A DNA stretch of 64,000 nt from Flavobacterium aquatile LMG 4008 = ATCC 11947 (GCF_000757385.1 NZ_JRHH01000005.1:310001-374000); one strand, 5' to 3'. Positions 1 to 7,916 are shown, counted from the first letter of the stretch. Notes: generated from the letters alone by a model not told the origin. A program made the numbers and translations.

Positions 1-445
1 AAACTTCGGGATTCCATTCGGTTTCTTCGGTGATTATGGTTTGGTTCTGATTTAAATCGCCCAACGCGGCAATCGAGCTTACATGACATAATTTTTTTAC
101 CTTTTTATCGATGCAAAAATTTACAATATTCGCCGTTCCTTCAATATTTACTTTACGTAATTGGATTTCGTCTTTGGGATTGAATGAAATGCAAGCGGCA
201 CAATGATAGACATAATCAACGTTTTGAAATGCAATTTCTAAAGATGGAATGTCAAGAATATTGGCTTCTATCCATTCTATTTGATTAAATAAATTGGATT
301 TTTTGTAGAGGTCAAATAGTAGTTTGGTTTTGGAAATGTGCTCTGATTTTCTGTAAATAGCACGAACTTTTGCTTCTCCATTTTCTATTAAATGTAGCAA
401 TAAATGTGCGCCTACTAAACCAGTTCCACCTGTTACTAATATCAT
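1..445 (-). CDS. NAD-dependent epimerase/dehydratase family protein (3' part outside window)
   Basis: An open frame runs on the minus strand from an ATG at 443-445 off the left edge, giving about 148 residues. It begins MILVTGGTGLVGAH, the GxxGxxG dinucleotide-binding loop of extended short-chain dehydrogenases (Rossmann fold), followed by regions like the family's (YVYHCAA, VNIEGTANIV, HVSSIAALG). The catalytic YxxxK would lie beyond the window, so neither activity nor substrate can be judged. It is probably a sugar-nucleotide or sterol-type epimerase/reductase. The start is well placed because the Rossmann strand normally begins within the first few residues. Confidence 0.85.
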   Translation of the reverse strand, partial: MILVTGGTGLVGAHLLLHLIENGEAKVRAIYRKSEHISKTKLLFDLYKKSNLFNQIEWIEANILDIPSLEIAFQNVDYVYHCAACISFNPKDEIQLRKVNIEGTANIVNFCIDKKVKKLCHVSSIAALGDLNQNQTIITEETEWNPEV

Positions 446-450
446 ATTGC

Positions 451-484
451 GAATTTACGAATTAGGAATTATGAATTACGAATA
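451..484. repeat. Degenerate AATTAcGAATT-type microsatellite upstream of the epimerase
   Basis: A short run of related units (gaatttacgaattaggaatt and following) lies directly in front of the epimerase start. Similar low-complexity strings precede other genes in this window (for example about 62000-62060). It does not encode anything visible. Confidence 0.4.
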
Positions 485-523
485 ATGCTTCTTAATTTTT
501 TGAATTTTAGCAAAAGACATTGG

Positions 524-627
524 CTAAATAGCCCTGATGCAAGGGAAAAGCTCCCGATTTTTATCGGGACTTTGGAAAGGCAGCAGGAATTACCACTACT
601 GAAAATGCCCAAGCCATTCGCTCCTAA
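524..627 (+). repeat. Dispersed intergenic repeat, copy 1 (family A)
   Basis: The element runs from TAGCCCTGATGC to ATTCGCTCCTAA. Its inside holds a hairpin (CTCCCGAT-TTTT-ATCGGGA). About 60 bp of it recur, essentially identical and inverted, at 44583-44690, and its two ends recur with other hairpins at 13760, 32037, 50622 and elsewhere. It lies in the gap between the epimerase and tyrS, just upstream of the tyrS promoter. Confidence 0.85.
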
Positions 628-649
628 ATATTGAAATTTAATTTTGAAA

Positions 650-680
650 TTGGCATTGCCATTGACTTTAGTTATATTTG
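650..680 (+). promoter_or_regulatory. Bacteroidota-type promoter of tyrS
   Basis: TTG at 650-652 lies 20 bp before TATATTTG at 673-680, matching the Bacteroidota -33 (TTG) and -7 (TAnnTTTG) elements. Transcription should begin near 685-687, about 15 bases before the chosen tyrS start. This rules out the upstream in-frame ATG at 644 as the normal start. Confidence 0.75.
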
Positions 681-700
681 CGCAAATTATAGTTTTTAAG

Positions 701-1996
701 ATGAAGAATTTAGTAGAGGAATTGCAGTGGCGCGGATTGGTTCATGATATTATGCCTGGCACAGAAGAGCAACTTTTAAAGGAAATGACTACGACGTATA
801 TTGGGTTTGACCCAACGAGCGATTCGTTGCATATTGGGAGTTTGGTGCCGATTATTTTATTGGTTCATTTAGAAAAATTCGGACATAAACCTATTGCTTT
901 GGTTGGTGGCGCGACTGGCATGATTGGTGATCCATCGGGTAAAAGTGATGAGAGAAACTTGCTAGATGAAGCTACTTTGGATAAAAATGTTGCTGGAATA
1001 AAAGCAGTTTTGTCTCGATTTTTAGATTTTAATTCGACTGCAGCAAATGCACCAATTTTAGTGAATAACTACGATTGGATGAAGGATTTTTCGTTTATAA
1101 ATTTTGCTCGCGATGTGGGTAAACGCATCACGGTGAACTATATGATGGCGAAAGATTCGGTTAAAAAACGTTTGGCTGGCGAAGGCGAAGGAATGAGTTT
1201 TACGGAATTTACCTATCAATTGATTCAAGGATATGATTTTCATCATTTGTATAAAGAGCATAATTGCTTGTTGCAAATGGGCGGAAGCGATCAATGGGGA
1301 AATATTACAACTGGAACCGAATTGGTGCGAAGAATGAATGGAGAAGGAGCAAAAGCGTATGCGATGACTTGTCCGTTGATTACGAAAGCTGATGGTTCTA
1401 AATTTGGAAAATCGGAAGGTGGAAATGTTTGGTTGACAGCTGATAAAACTTCGGTTTATAAATTTTACCAATTTTGGTTGAATACGACCGATGTTGATGC
1501 GGAAAAATACATTAAAATCTTTACTTTTTTAGATAAAAATACAATTGATTCTTTGATTGCTGAACATAATGAAACGCCGCATTTAAGGGTTTTACAAAAG
1601 CGTTTGGCTGAAGAAGTTACTACGTTTGTTCATGGAAAAGAACAATTTGAAAAAGCGGTAGAAGCATCGAAAGTGCTTTTTGGAAATCCAACAATGGAAG
1701 ATTTAAAACAATTGGACGAAGCTACTTTTCTAGAAGTTTTTGAAGGTGTTCCGCAAGCAGAAATTAAAATTGCTGATGTTGAAGTTGGAATTAATATTAT
1801 TGATGTTTTAAACGAAAAATCCGGCTTTTTTAAGTCGAATGGAGAAGCAAGAAGAGCTTTGACTGCCAATTCTATTTCGGTAAATAAAACAAAAGTTACA
1901 GAGGAATTTGTATTGTCATTGAAAGATTTAATAAACAATGAATTTGTTTTATTGCAAAGTGGTAAGAAAAATTATTTTGTTTTGCGTGTGGTTTAA
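701..1996 (+). CDS. tyrS: Tyrosine--tRNA ligase
   Basis: Class I aminoacyl-tRNA synthetase that charges tRNA-Tyr in the cytoplasm. The 431-residue protein has the [16 protein letters not shown] region (HIGH-like signature HIGS), the tyrosine-binding [12 protein letters not shown] stretch, the GGSDQWGN segment and the KFGKSEGG (KMSKS-like) loop, then a C-terminal S4-like RNA-binding domain ([13 protein letters not shown]). Length is normal for bacterial TyrRS. An in-frame ATG at 644 would add 19 residues but sits inside the promoter, so ATG 701 ([12 protein letters not shown]) is preferred. The gene stands alone, with its own promoter and terminator. Confidence 0.97.
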   Translation: MKNLVEELQWRGLVHDIMPGTEEQLLKEMTTTYIGFDPTSDSLHIGSLVPIILLVHLEKFGHKPIALVGGATGMIGDPSGKSDERNLLDEATLDKNVAGIKAVLSRFLDFNSTAANAPILVNNYDWMKDFSFINFARDVGKRITVNYMMAKDSVKKRLAGEGEGMSFTEFTYQLIQGYDFHHLYKEHNCLLQMGGSDQWGNITTGTELVRRMNGEGAKAYAMTCPLITKADGSKFGKSEGGNVWLTADKTSVYKFYQFWLNTTDVDAEKYIKIFTFLDKNTIDSLIAEHNETPHLRVLQKRLAEEVTTFVHGKEQFEKAVEASKVLFGNPTMEDLKQLDEATFLEVFEGVPQAEIKIADVEVGINIIDVLNEKSGFFKSNGEARRALTANSISVNKTKVTEEFVLSLKDLINNEFVLLQSGKKNYFVLRVV

Positions 1997-2017
1997 AAAC
2001 AACTATAAATCAATATT

Positions 2018-2044
2018 AGGCGTACTTTTTGTGCGCCTTTTTTT
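2018..2044 (+). terminator. Rho-independent terminator of tyrS
   Basis: The inverted repeat AGGCGTAC-TTTTT-GTGCGCCT (one G-T pair) is followed by a run of Ts. The T-run reaches the stop of the convergent gene at 2043. Confidence 0.8.
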
Positions 2045-2741
2045 ATTCCCTAAAGTTCATTTCTACCTTATTAGATTTGTAGTTCCCTTTGATGAAATTT
2101 TCATTTTTCATGATTGCTTCTAGTTCTTCTTTAGTCAGTCGGCCTTGAAATTCGCTTTTCAATAATGATAATTCTAGTTCTAAAAAGTACTTGTGGTTTT
2201 CATCAAAATAATATTCTAAATCGTGACTTTTTAAGTAGCGTTTTTTGTCCCAATTTATTTTTTGAACAAACTGTTTTGTTTCATTTGGTTTTAAAACTAA
2301 TATAGAATTCATAATAGCTTTGTTGTTTTTTTGCCAAGCATATTCTGGATCAGAATTTATTTTTTCGTACTCTAATTTTATAGAATCTCTTCTGTTCTTA
2401 AGATATTCATCGATACTTTGTTGATTGAAATCCTTAGATGTGAAAACAGTTCTATTAGTTGTAAATACTTGTGCAACGTCGATCGGAGTTTCATTTTGGT
2501 ACAAACGATACGTTGGAACATATTGCATCGAACTTGCCACGCTTGGAATAAATTTTTTCGAATTTAAAAAGAAGGAAACTTCCTTGTTCGACAAGTTCTT
2601 AATATGATAAACAATTGTAAATTCTCGGTCACGAAATTCTTTAGAATCCTTAGAAGTAATCGAATCTATTTTTATTTCAATAGGACGATTTTGGCTGAAC
2701 GACCAAAAGCTTATTAGTAGAAAAAGTAGTTTTAATTTCAT
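2043..2741 (-). CDS. Exported protein of unknown function, paralogue 3 of a tandem triplet
   Basis: A 232-residue protein with a cleavable signal peptide (MKLKLLFLLISFWSFSQ). I do not recognise the family. It is clearly homologous to the next two upstream genes. Shared marks are a beta-rich N-terminal part with an IxIDSITSxD start, a central charged helix-like part, a LKPNETKxF segment, the W-K-R-R-Y-LK-x-HDLEYYxDE motif and a C-terminal NENFIxGxYxSNxxExNFxE block. It is the last gene of a run starting with the LuxE-like gene, three bases after its paralogue. It may be a periplasmic or surface protein; function is unknown. Confidence 0.8.
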   Translation of the reverse strand: MKLKLLFLLISFWSFSQNRPIEIKIDSITSKDSKEFRDREFTIVYHIKNLSNKEVSFFLNSKKFIPSVASSMQYVPTYRLYQNETPIDVAQVFTTNRTVFTSKDFNQQSIDEYLKNRRDSIKLEYEKINSDPEYAWQKNNKAIMNSILVLKPNETKQFVQKINWDKKRYLKSHDLEYYFDENHKYFLELELSLLKSEFQGRLTKEELEAIMKNENFIKGNYKSNKVEMNFRE

Positions 2742-2744
2742 GAG

Positions 2745-3455
2745 TTATTCTTTAAAATTGATTTCCATTCTGTTGGAAACATAGTATCCTTCTAAAAAAT
2801 TAGGATTCTCTTTCATCTTTTTATAATCTTCTTCAGGGAAAAAATATTGAAAGTCTTTTTTGTAAAAAACCATCGATAGTTCTAAATAATAAGGTTCTTT
2901 TTCATCGATGTAATATTCTAAATCGTCTACTTTAAAATATCTTCTTTTGTTCCAATAAAATGTTTCGGTAAACGTTCTAACTTCCTTAGGTTGAAACGTG
3001 TGAATGGCACTTTTTACATATTCAAAATCATTTATTTTTCTTCGTCTTGCAACTTCTTCTTTCATTTTTATGGTGTCGCGAGGTCTGTTCTTAATGTAAG
3101 CTAACATTATTTTTGCTCTTGCTTCCGCACTTTCTGCATTGTCAAGACTATCTAAATGTTGCATTTGTCGAATGTTTTTATTCAATATATTTAATCGGAT
3201 GTATTTATCATTCTCTACAATTACTGAATATACTTTTAACTTATTTACATCGGGATAAAAATTGGTCATCGGATAAGAACAATTAATAAACTTTACTTCT
3301 CTATCGGTTGTGTTTTGAATACGATAGTTGACTGTAAATTTTCTAATATTTCCATGTGTATCAGATGATGTTATAGAATCAATTATAATTTCGAGTGGTT
3401 TTTGTCCGAATGAAAACGATGAATAAAGCAGAAAAAGGATAATTCTTAGTTTCAT
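2745..3455 (-). CDS. Exported protein of unknown function, paralogue 2 of a tandem triplet
   Basis: A 236-residue homologue of its two neighbours, with signal peptide MKLRIILFLLYSSFSFGQ and the same block order: IIIDSITSSD, FTVNYRIQNTTDREV, FQPKEVRTF, WNKRRYFKVDDLEYYIDE and NPNFLEGYYVSNRMEINF. Both intergenic junctions of the triplet are three bases long and share the same sequence (TTCATGAGTTATTCTTTAAA read on the plus strand), as expected from tandem duplication. No enzymatic motif or TM segment beyond the signal is visible. Confidence 0.8.
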   Translation of the reverse strand: MKLRIILFLLYSSFSFGQKPLEIIIDSITSSDTHGNIRKFTVNYRIQNTTDREVKFINCSYPMTNFYPDVNKLKVYSVIVENDKYIRLNILNKNIRQMQHLDSLDNAESAEARAKIMLAYIKNRPRDTIKMKEEVARRRKINDFEYVKSAIHTFQPKEVRTFTETFYWNKRRYFKVDDLEYYIDEKEPYYLELSMVFYKKDFQYFFPEEDYKKMKENPNFLEGYYVSNRMEINFKE

Positions 3456-3458
3456 GAG

Positions 3459-4193
3459 TTATTCTTTAAAATCAATTTTCATTCTATTTGAAACAAAATC
3501 GCCGCGAATAAAGTTCGGATTTGCATTTATTTTTGCCAAATCTTCTTCAGATAATTGGTCTTTGAAAAGATTGGTTTTTAAGTCTAAAATCAGTTCAATT
3601 TCTATGGTGTTGTTTTCGTCTAAATAAAATTCTAAATCGTCATTTTTGATAAATCTATTCTTGTTCCAAAGTGTTTTTATTGTGAATGATTTTGTTTCTT
3701 TTGGCTTTAAAACTATGATGTTGTTGAGTAATTTTTGTCGATAATAAACCCATTGAAAATCTTCACTCGTTCCGCCATTATCTTTGTATTTTTTGTAATA
3801 GTCCATTGCAACAATAGCTTGTTTTGTTTGGAAGTTTTTCGCTAATTTTTTGGCTTCATCTGATGTTTTATCTTCAATTTTGGCGTATTCCAACTCGTCT
3901 TCGGTTTCATATTCAAAAAATGGTCCGTCCATATCTTCAAACACACCGTTTTGATGCATTCTGTAAACTGGATAAAGTGTAAGCGAACTCGCAGTATTGG
4001 CTATCAAAGCATTTGGAAGTAGAAAAAACGAAAGTTCCTCAGATGTTTTATTCTCTATCTGATAATTAATATGATATTCAGTATTAGATGCAGAAATATC
4101 TTCGGTTTTGATAGACGTAATCGTAACTCCAAGCTTTGGATTTTGAGCTATAACAGAAAACGAGATAAGGAATAGAAAGTAAAATAATCGCAT
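3459..4193 (-). CDS. Exported protein of unknown function, paralogue 1 of a tandem triplet
   Basis: A 244-residue protein with signal peptide MRLFYFLFLISFSVIAQ. It has the same conserved blocks as its two downstream paralogues (TITSIKTED, INYQIENKTSEELSFF, LKPKETKSF, WNKNRFIKNDDLEFYLDE, NPNFIRGDFVSNRMKIDF). It starts 46 bases after the LuxE-like gene on the same strand, so the four genes are probably co-transcribed. The conserved charged C-terminal block suggests a constrained role, but none can be named from sequence. Confidence 0.8.
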   Translation of the reverse strand: MRLFYFLFLISFSVIAQNPKLGVTITSIKTEDISASNTEYHINYQIENKTSEELSFFLLPNALIANTASSLTLYPVYRMHQNGVFEDMDGPFFEYETEDELEYAKIEDKTSDEAKKLAKNFQTKQAIVAMDYYKKYKDNGGTSEDFQWVYYRQKLLNNIIVLKPKETKSFTIKTLWNKNRFIKNDDLEFYLDENNTIEIELILDLKTNLFKDQLSEEDLAKINANPNFIRGDFVSNRMKIDFKE

Positions 4194-4239
4194 AGACAGT
4201 GGCTTTGAATTTATCTATAACGAAGAAAGGAAAAATTTA

Positions 4240-5220
4240 TTACAAAACCATCAAGTTACAACCACGAATATCAGAATTATCAAATCTTCCCAAAACTTCA
4301 AAAGAATTATTTGGATATTTTTTACCCAAATCTTGTGTAGCGATGAAGGAACACGAATTGATATTTGCCAAATCAATGACATTTATTCCGCCAGTTTTTC
4401 CTGTTGAAACGTAGGTCAAAGCATCTTCTGTATCGCGAACTAAAATGTTCATCCAGTTGGGGCATTCGAATATTCCGTTGCCCAACGAATAAGCTTGCGA
4501 TAACAATTCGGTCATTCCGTATTCCGAGTGAATGCTGGAAACTCCAAATCCGTTGCATAAAATTTCATGTAATTCTTCGCGGATGATTTCTTTTCGCTTG
4601 CCTTTCATACCGCCAGTTTCCATGATGATGGTATTTTTTAATTGAAATTTTTGTAGTTCAATTAAATCCAATAAAGCATAAGTGACTCCAATTAAAATTA
4701 CATTTTGTCCAGATGAATCTAGTTCTATTAATTTGGAAATTAATTCATCGTAATTGTTCAAATAAAATCCACTGTGTTCGTTGTTGGAACTTTCAATTAA
4801 ATCTTTAACCATGTAAATCAACGACGAACCAGAACGCTCTAAATAGGATGGAAGCAAAGCTAAAACGGCATAATCTTCTATATTTCCGTAAAATTCTGAA
4901 AAAGCATTTCGATAACTTTCTTCATATAAAGTGACGTCGGTAATGAGATGTTTACTGGTAATCATGCCAGTTGTTCCGCTACTTGTAAACGTTTCTTGAA
5001 TTGCATCTGATGAAGATAAAATATCATGACTTTTAAAAAACTGAATGGGTAAAAACGGAATTTGTTGTAATGATTTCACACTTCCTTTTTCTACTTTCAA
5101 TAATTCGCAAAACGAACGATAAACAGCGTTGTTTTCGTATTGAAAACGAAATACTTTAAGCGCTATTTTTTCAAATTGCTTTTGGTTGGAAATAGTGAAA
5201 ATATCGTGAGGAGTAATCAT
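4240..5220 (-). CDS. LuxE-like acyl-protein synthetase (AMP-forming ligase fold)
   Basis: A 326-residue protein of the LuxE/PaaK-like adenylating family. The ETFTSSGTTG segment (about residues 77-86) is the phosphate-binding loop of adenylate-forming enzymes, and HSEYGMTELLSQ (about 230) corresponds to the A5 motif. In Vibrio LuxE activates fatty acids for luciferase aldehyde synthesis. Here luxA, luxB, luxC and luxD are absent, so the acyl substrate and acceptor are unknown. The start is ATG 5218-5220 (MITPHDIF). The upstream extension to 5244 encodes part of a dispersed repeat and is rejected. The gene is probably the first of an operon with the three exported paralogues. Confidence 0.8.
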   Translation of the reverse strand: MITPHDIFTISNQKQFEKIALKVFRFQYENNAVYRSFCELLKVEKGSVKSLQQIPFLPIQFFKSHDILSSSDAIQETFTSSGTTGMITSKHLITDVTLYEESYRNAFSEFYGNIEDYAVLALLPSYLERSGSSLIYMVKDLIESSNNEHSGFYLNNYDELISKLIELDSSGQNVILIGVTYALLDLIELQKFQLKNTIIMETGGMKGKRKEIIREELHEILCNGFGVSSIHSEYGMTELLSQAYSLGNGIFECPNWMNILVRDTEDALTYVSTGKTGGINVIDLANINSCSFIATQDLGKKYPNNSFEVLGRFDNSDIRGCNLMVL

Positions 5221-5230
5221 AAATTGTATT

Positions 5231-5258
5231 AGATTCTGAAACAAGTTCAGAATGACAA
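5231..5258. repeat. Short palindromic repeat (ATTCTGAA-ACAAG-TTCAGAAT)
   Basis: A perfect 8-bp inverted repeat around ACAAG, flanked by AG and GACA. From general knowledge, close variants (TCCTGAAACAAGTTCAGGATGACA type) are common intergenic repeats in many bacteria. It lies immediately upstream of the LuxE-like start and supplies spurious N-terminal codons to the longer open frame. Confidence 0.6.
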
Positions 5259-5272
5259 AAGTACTAAAAATA

Positions 5273-5304
5273 AAAAAGCCCCAACAATGCTGGAGCTTTT
5301 TGTA
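5273..5304 (-). terminator. Terminator of the T9SS protein gene 5317-6099
   Basis: Read on the minus strand, AAAGCTCCAGC-ATTGTT-GGGGCTTTTT forms a short stem followed by Ts, just after the stop at 5317. Confidence 0.6.
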
Positions 5305-5316
5305 ATTTGAAAGAAA

Positions 5317-6099
5317 TTATTTTTTTACAATTTTTCTGCTAGTTTTAGCATAATCATTTTGAATTGTTACAAGATAAACGCCAGATGCTAAAGATTGAGT
5401 ATTAATAGCTTCATTACTATCTACTCTATTTGAACTAAATAATTTACCATCTATAGAATAAATGTTTACTGTAGCTCTTGTAGGCATTTGAATAGTTAAT
5501 GAATTAGTTATGATAGTTGCCATTTTTACTTGATTGTCAAAATCTTTTATTTCTTCTAAAGATAAAGTAGCTTTGTCATAAAACTTAACATCGTCAAAAT
5601 ATATAACACCACCACCAGTTGTAGATGTTTCTGGGTAAACTCTTAATCCAGCTCTTGAAACAATTGCGGTTGCATTTGGCACACTTTCAGCAGTGAAAAA
5701 TTGCCAAGAAGCAGAATCTGTTGAATAATCAGTTGCTTGTAATGCATTTGCGCCAGTATCAGCGGTAGCTGTTCTAAATTGACCCCAATGTCTAAATCTT
5801 GAGTTTGCGTCATTATCCAAATACCATCCAGAAAAAACATAAGTTACGCCTTGTGTTACAGGTATGTCTGTTGTTGGACTAATTGTTTTGTTACCAGAAG
5901 CTGGAGATGTCAAACCAATTGAACTTAATCCGCCGTGAAAAATAGTAGTGCTTTGTGCGACTGTTGATCCCGTTGTAAACCATGCGTCAGGAACACCAGC
6001 TGTCCAAGCTTCAAAATCACCATTTGGCATTAAATTGACTTGTGCGTTGGTAGTTGCTGAAATAGCAACCAATAATAATAAAGAGTAAATTTTTTTCAT
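5317..6099 (-). CDS. Secreted protein with T9SS type A C-terminal sorting domain
   Basis: A 260-residue protein with signal peptide (MKKIYSLLLLVAISATTNAQ), a beta-rich domain of about 150 residues resembling carbohydrate-binding or discoidin-like jellyrolls (LMPNGDFEAWTAGVPDAW, VIYFDDVKFYDKA), and a C-terminal sorting domain. The latter has the usual order: NSLTIQMPTRATVNIYSIDGK, LASGVYLVTIQN, RKIVKK. It should be exported by Sec, then by T9SS to the surface. ATG 6097-6099 is chosen; 13 extra upstream codons lack signal-peptide logic, and TACCTTTG (6124-6131, minus) is a candidate -7 box within them. The ligand is unknown. Confidence 0.85.
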   Translation of the reverse strand: MKKIYSLLLLVAISATTNAQVNLMPNGDFEAWTAGVPDAWFTTGSTVAQSTTIFHGGLSSIGLTSPASGNKTISPTTDIPVTQGVTYVFSGWYLDNDANSRFRHWGQFRTATADTGANALQATDYSTDSASWQFFTAESVPNATAIVSRAGLRVYPETSTTGGGVIYFDDVKFYDKATLSLEEIKDFDNQVKMATIITNSLTIQMPTRATVNIYSIDGKLFSSNRVDSNEAINTQSLASGVYLVTIQNDYAKTSRKIVKK

Positions 6100-6161
6100 T
6101 TTTTTTAATTTAATTTTAGACGACAAAGGTAGGGACAATTTTTAAAATTAAAAATTATCAA

Positions 6162-6195
6162 AGTAAAAAAAAAGTTAAATCTTTATGATTTAACT
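6162..6195 (-). terminator. Terminator overlapping the stop of the small T9SS protein gene
   Basis: On the minus strand AGTTAAATC-ATAAA-GATTTAACT is a perfect 9-bp stem followed by nine Ts. Its first arm reaches into the stop codon at 6194-6196. Confidence 0.75.
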
Positions 6196-6529
6196 ATCTG
6201 ACTATTAATTTTCTAGTAGCACTAGCGTCACCTTCTTCTATCTTGATGATGTAAACACCAGGATTTAAGGATGAGATATTTAATTCTCTAGAAGTTAAAA
6301 GAGTTTGAAGTACTTTTTTCCCTAGAACATCAAAGATGGTTACTTGCTTGTCTTCGTTGTTTTTTGTAGTAATATAAAGCTTTCCTGTAGTAGCAGGATT
6401 TGGGTAAAAATTAAGTCCTTCAATAGTGTTTTCTTGCACTCTTGAAGAGGTTTTTCCATCTTGAGCCACTACAGAAGTAGTAGAAAGAAAGATGAAAAAC
6501 AGAATACTATATAGGTAATTTTTTGTCAT
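6194..6529 (-). CDS. Small secreted protein consisting almost only of a T9SS sorting domain
   Basis: A 111-residue protein: signal peptide (MTKNYLYSILFFIFLSTTSVVAQ), a linker of about 15 residues, and then a complete type A sorting domain (LNFYPNPATTGKLYI, VTIFDVLGKKV, LNISSLNPGVYIIKI, ATRKLIVR). There is no cargo domain between them. ATG 6527-6529 is chosen because TACATTTG at 6549-6556 (minus) and TTG at 6575-6577 look like its promoter, which excludes the longer frame from 6589. What it delivers to the surface is unclear. It may be a remnant of a larger protein or a genuine small surface peptide. Confidence 0.8.
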   Translation of the reverse strand: MTKNYLYSILFFIFLSTTSVVAQDGKTSSRVQENTIEGLNFYPNPATTGKLYITTKNNEDKQVTIFDVLGKKVLQTLLTSRELNISSLNPGVYIIKIEEGDASATRKLIVR

Positions 6530-6587
6530 GAGTTCAATTTGGTTATTACAAATGTATAAAATACTTTTCAAATACAATGCCAAAAGC

Positions 6588-6616
6588 AAAAAAAAATCCC
6601 TCGATTTGAGGGATTT
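6588..6616 (-). terminator. Terminator of the beta-helix lipoprotein gene
   Basis: On the minus strand AATCCCTC-AAATC-GAGGGATT is a perfect 8-bp stem followed by a long T run, 20 bases after the stop at 6636. Confidence 0.8.
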
Positions 6617-6635
6617 TAATATTATTTTAAGAAGA

Positions 6636-7763
6636 TTATAAATTTCTTAACCAAGTACCAGCTGTGAATGGTGCAGTATTAGCTCCAGTTGCTCCTGCAT
6701 TTACAGTTACTATAGAGTTAATGTTTGTAGTATCACCAGTAATTCCATTTTTAGTTAATGCAGTAATAAAAGTAATATTCGCATTTGTAACTTTTAAAGA
6801 ACCATCTTGAAATTGAGCTAATTGGTTTCTTAAATCTACTCCATAACCAACTCCAGTTGCAACTACATTTGAAATGTTTCCAGCAGTTCCTTCTTTAAAG
6901 TTGAAAGCAGCTTTAGTAGCATTTCCAGAACCTGTGATTGTTACATTAGATACAGTTGGATTTGCTCTTGGAGAACTATTAAATTCAACAGGTAAGTTTG
7001 AACATTCGAAAGCAAAATCTCCATTAGATGGTTGGATAATCCAGATGTTGCTGATTGTTCCTCTATAACCTCTATCCCAGTCAATATTGTCGTCTTCACA
7101 ACCAAATGCAGCTAAGTTAGTAGCGTTTACAGTTCCACCGAAGAATTCGAAAGCATCATCAGCACCTTTATAAGCTTGTAAGTTTTCTAAAACTGTTCCA
7201 GTTCCTAATCCGAAGAAAGAGAAAGCATTGTATTCTGCAGTTCCGCCAGTAATTGCAGCTCCAGCATATTCAACTCTAACATATTTTAAAGATCCAGAGT
7301 TATCTGCATTGTCAGTTCCACCGTAGATTAAACCACCAGCTTCTGCAATTTCAGTTCCACCAGCAACATTGATTCCTGCTTTACCATTCATGATAATTCC
7401 ACCCCATGCACCAACAGTTGCAGATTGAGCTGTAAAAACAATTGGAGAAGAAGATGTTCCATTAGCAATTAGTTTTGCACCTTGCTCTATTTGTAAATAG
7501 TTTGCACCTAAAGCTTGGTCAGCAGTTGATACAGTAAAAGTAGATCCTGGCTCAATAGTTAAAGTTGCTCCAGCTTTTACAGTTACTACTCCTTTAAGTG
7601 TATAATTTCCTGCAGGTATATTTAAATCTGCTGTAATGTTACCTTGTAATGTAGTTCCTTCTAAATTTGGAACGCTTGGAGTGTTGTCGTCATCACTACT
7701 AGAACATCCAATTGCAAAAAACGCTACTGATAAAGCTAATGCTTTTAAAAAATTTGTTTTCAT
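6636..7763 (-). CDS. Beta-helix outer-surface lipoprotein, putative phosphate-regulated
   Basis: A 375-residue protein with a lipoprotein signal (MKTNFLKALALSVAFFAIGC, Cys20 followed by SSSDDD). The rest is a Gly/Ala/Thr/Asn-rich repetitive sequence that reads like a right-handed parallel beta-helix (LKGVVTVKAGATLTIEPGS, LIANGTSSSPIVFTAQSA). Acidic clusters (GCEDDNIDWD, GADDAFEFFGG) could bind metal. It follows a TonB-dependent receptor on the same strand but has its own promoter with three 11-bp-phased repeats, suggesting control by the nearby PhoB-type regulator. Its catalytic or binding role is not established. Confidence 0.75.
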   Translation of the reverse strand: MKTNFLKALALSVAFFAIGCSSSDDDNTPSVPNLEGTTLQGNITADLNIPAGNYTLKGVVTVKAGATLTIEPGSTFTVSTADQALGANYLQIEQGAKLIANGTSSSPIVFTAQSATVGAWGGIIMNGKAGINVAGGTEIAEAGGLIYGGTDNADNSGSLKYVRVEYAGAAITGGTAEYNAFSFFGLGTGTVLENLQAYKGADDAFEFFGGTVNATNLAAFGCEDDNIDWDRGYRGTISNIWIIQPSNGDFAFECSNLPVEFNSSPRANPTVSNVTITGSGNATKAAFNFKEGTAGNISNVVATGVGYGVDLRNQLAQFQDGSLKVTNANITFITALTKNGITGDTTNINSIVTVNAGATGANTAPFTAGTWLRNL

Positions 7764-7794
7764 TTTTGTTTTTTATTATGTTATATTGTTGAGG

Positions 7795-7850
7795 CAAATT
7801 TAGAATTTGAATGCGCAAAAGAGGTTATCTAAAAGTTATATAACAGTTAT
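7795..7850 (-). promoter_or_regulatory. Promoter with Pho-box-like 11-bp direct repeats
   Basis: On the minus strand ATAAC occurs three times with exact 11-bp period (plus-strand GTTAT at 7824-7828, 7835-7839 and 7846-7850). They end 21 bp upstream of a TAAATTTG -7 box (7795-7802). No good -33 TTG is present at the usual distance. This is the layout expected when an OmpR/PhoB-family activator, which binds 11-bp-period direct repeats, replaces the -33 contact. Confidence 0.65.
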
Positions 7851-7888
7851 AGTGTTGTCAATTAAATGTAAAATAAGTGTTATCAAAT

Positions 7889-7916
7889 AAAAAAGGTAGG
7901 ATGTAAATCCTACCTT
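7889..7916 (-). terminator. Terminator of the TonB-dependent receptor gene
   Basis: AAGGTAGGAT-GTAA-ATCCTACCTT is a perfect 10-bp stem (7893-7916), followed on the minus strand by TTTTTATTTG. It separates the receptor transcript from the lipoprotein gene. Confidence 0.85.

Noticed and set aside
644..700. Upstream ATG start of tyrS
   Set aside because: The extension overlaps the TTG-N20-TATATTTG promoter and is not part of the TyrRS family.
4199..4414. Plus-strand frame of 71 residues antisense to the LuxE-like gene
   Set aside because: It is antisense to a recognised gene, with no promoter and no protein-like features.
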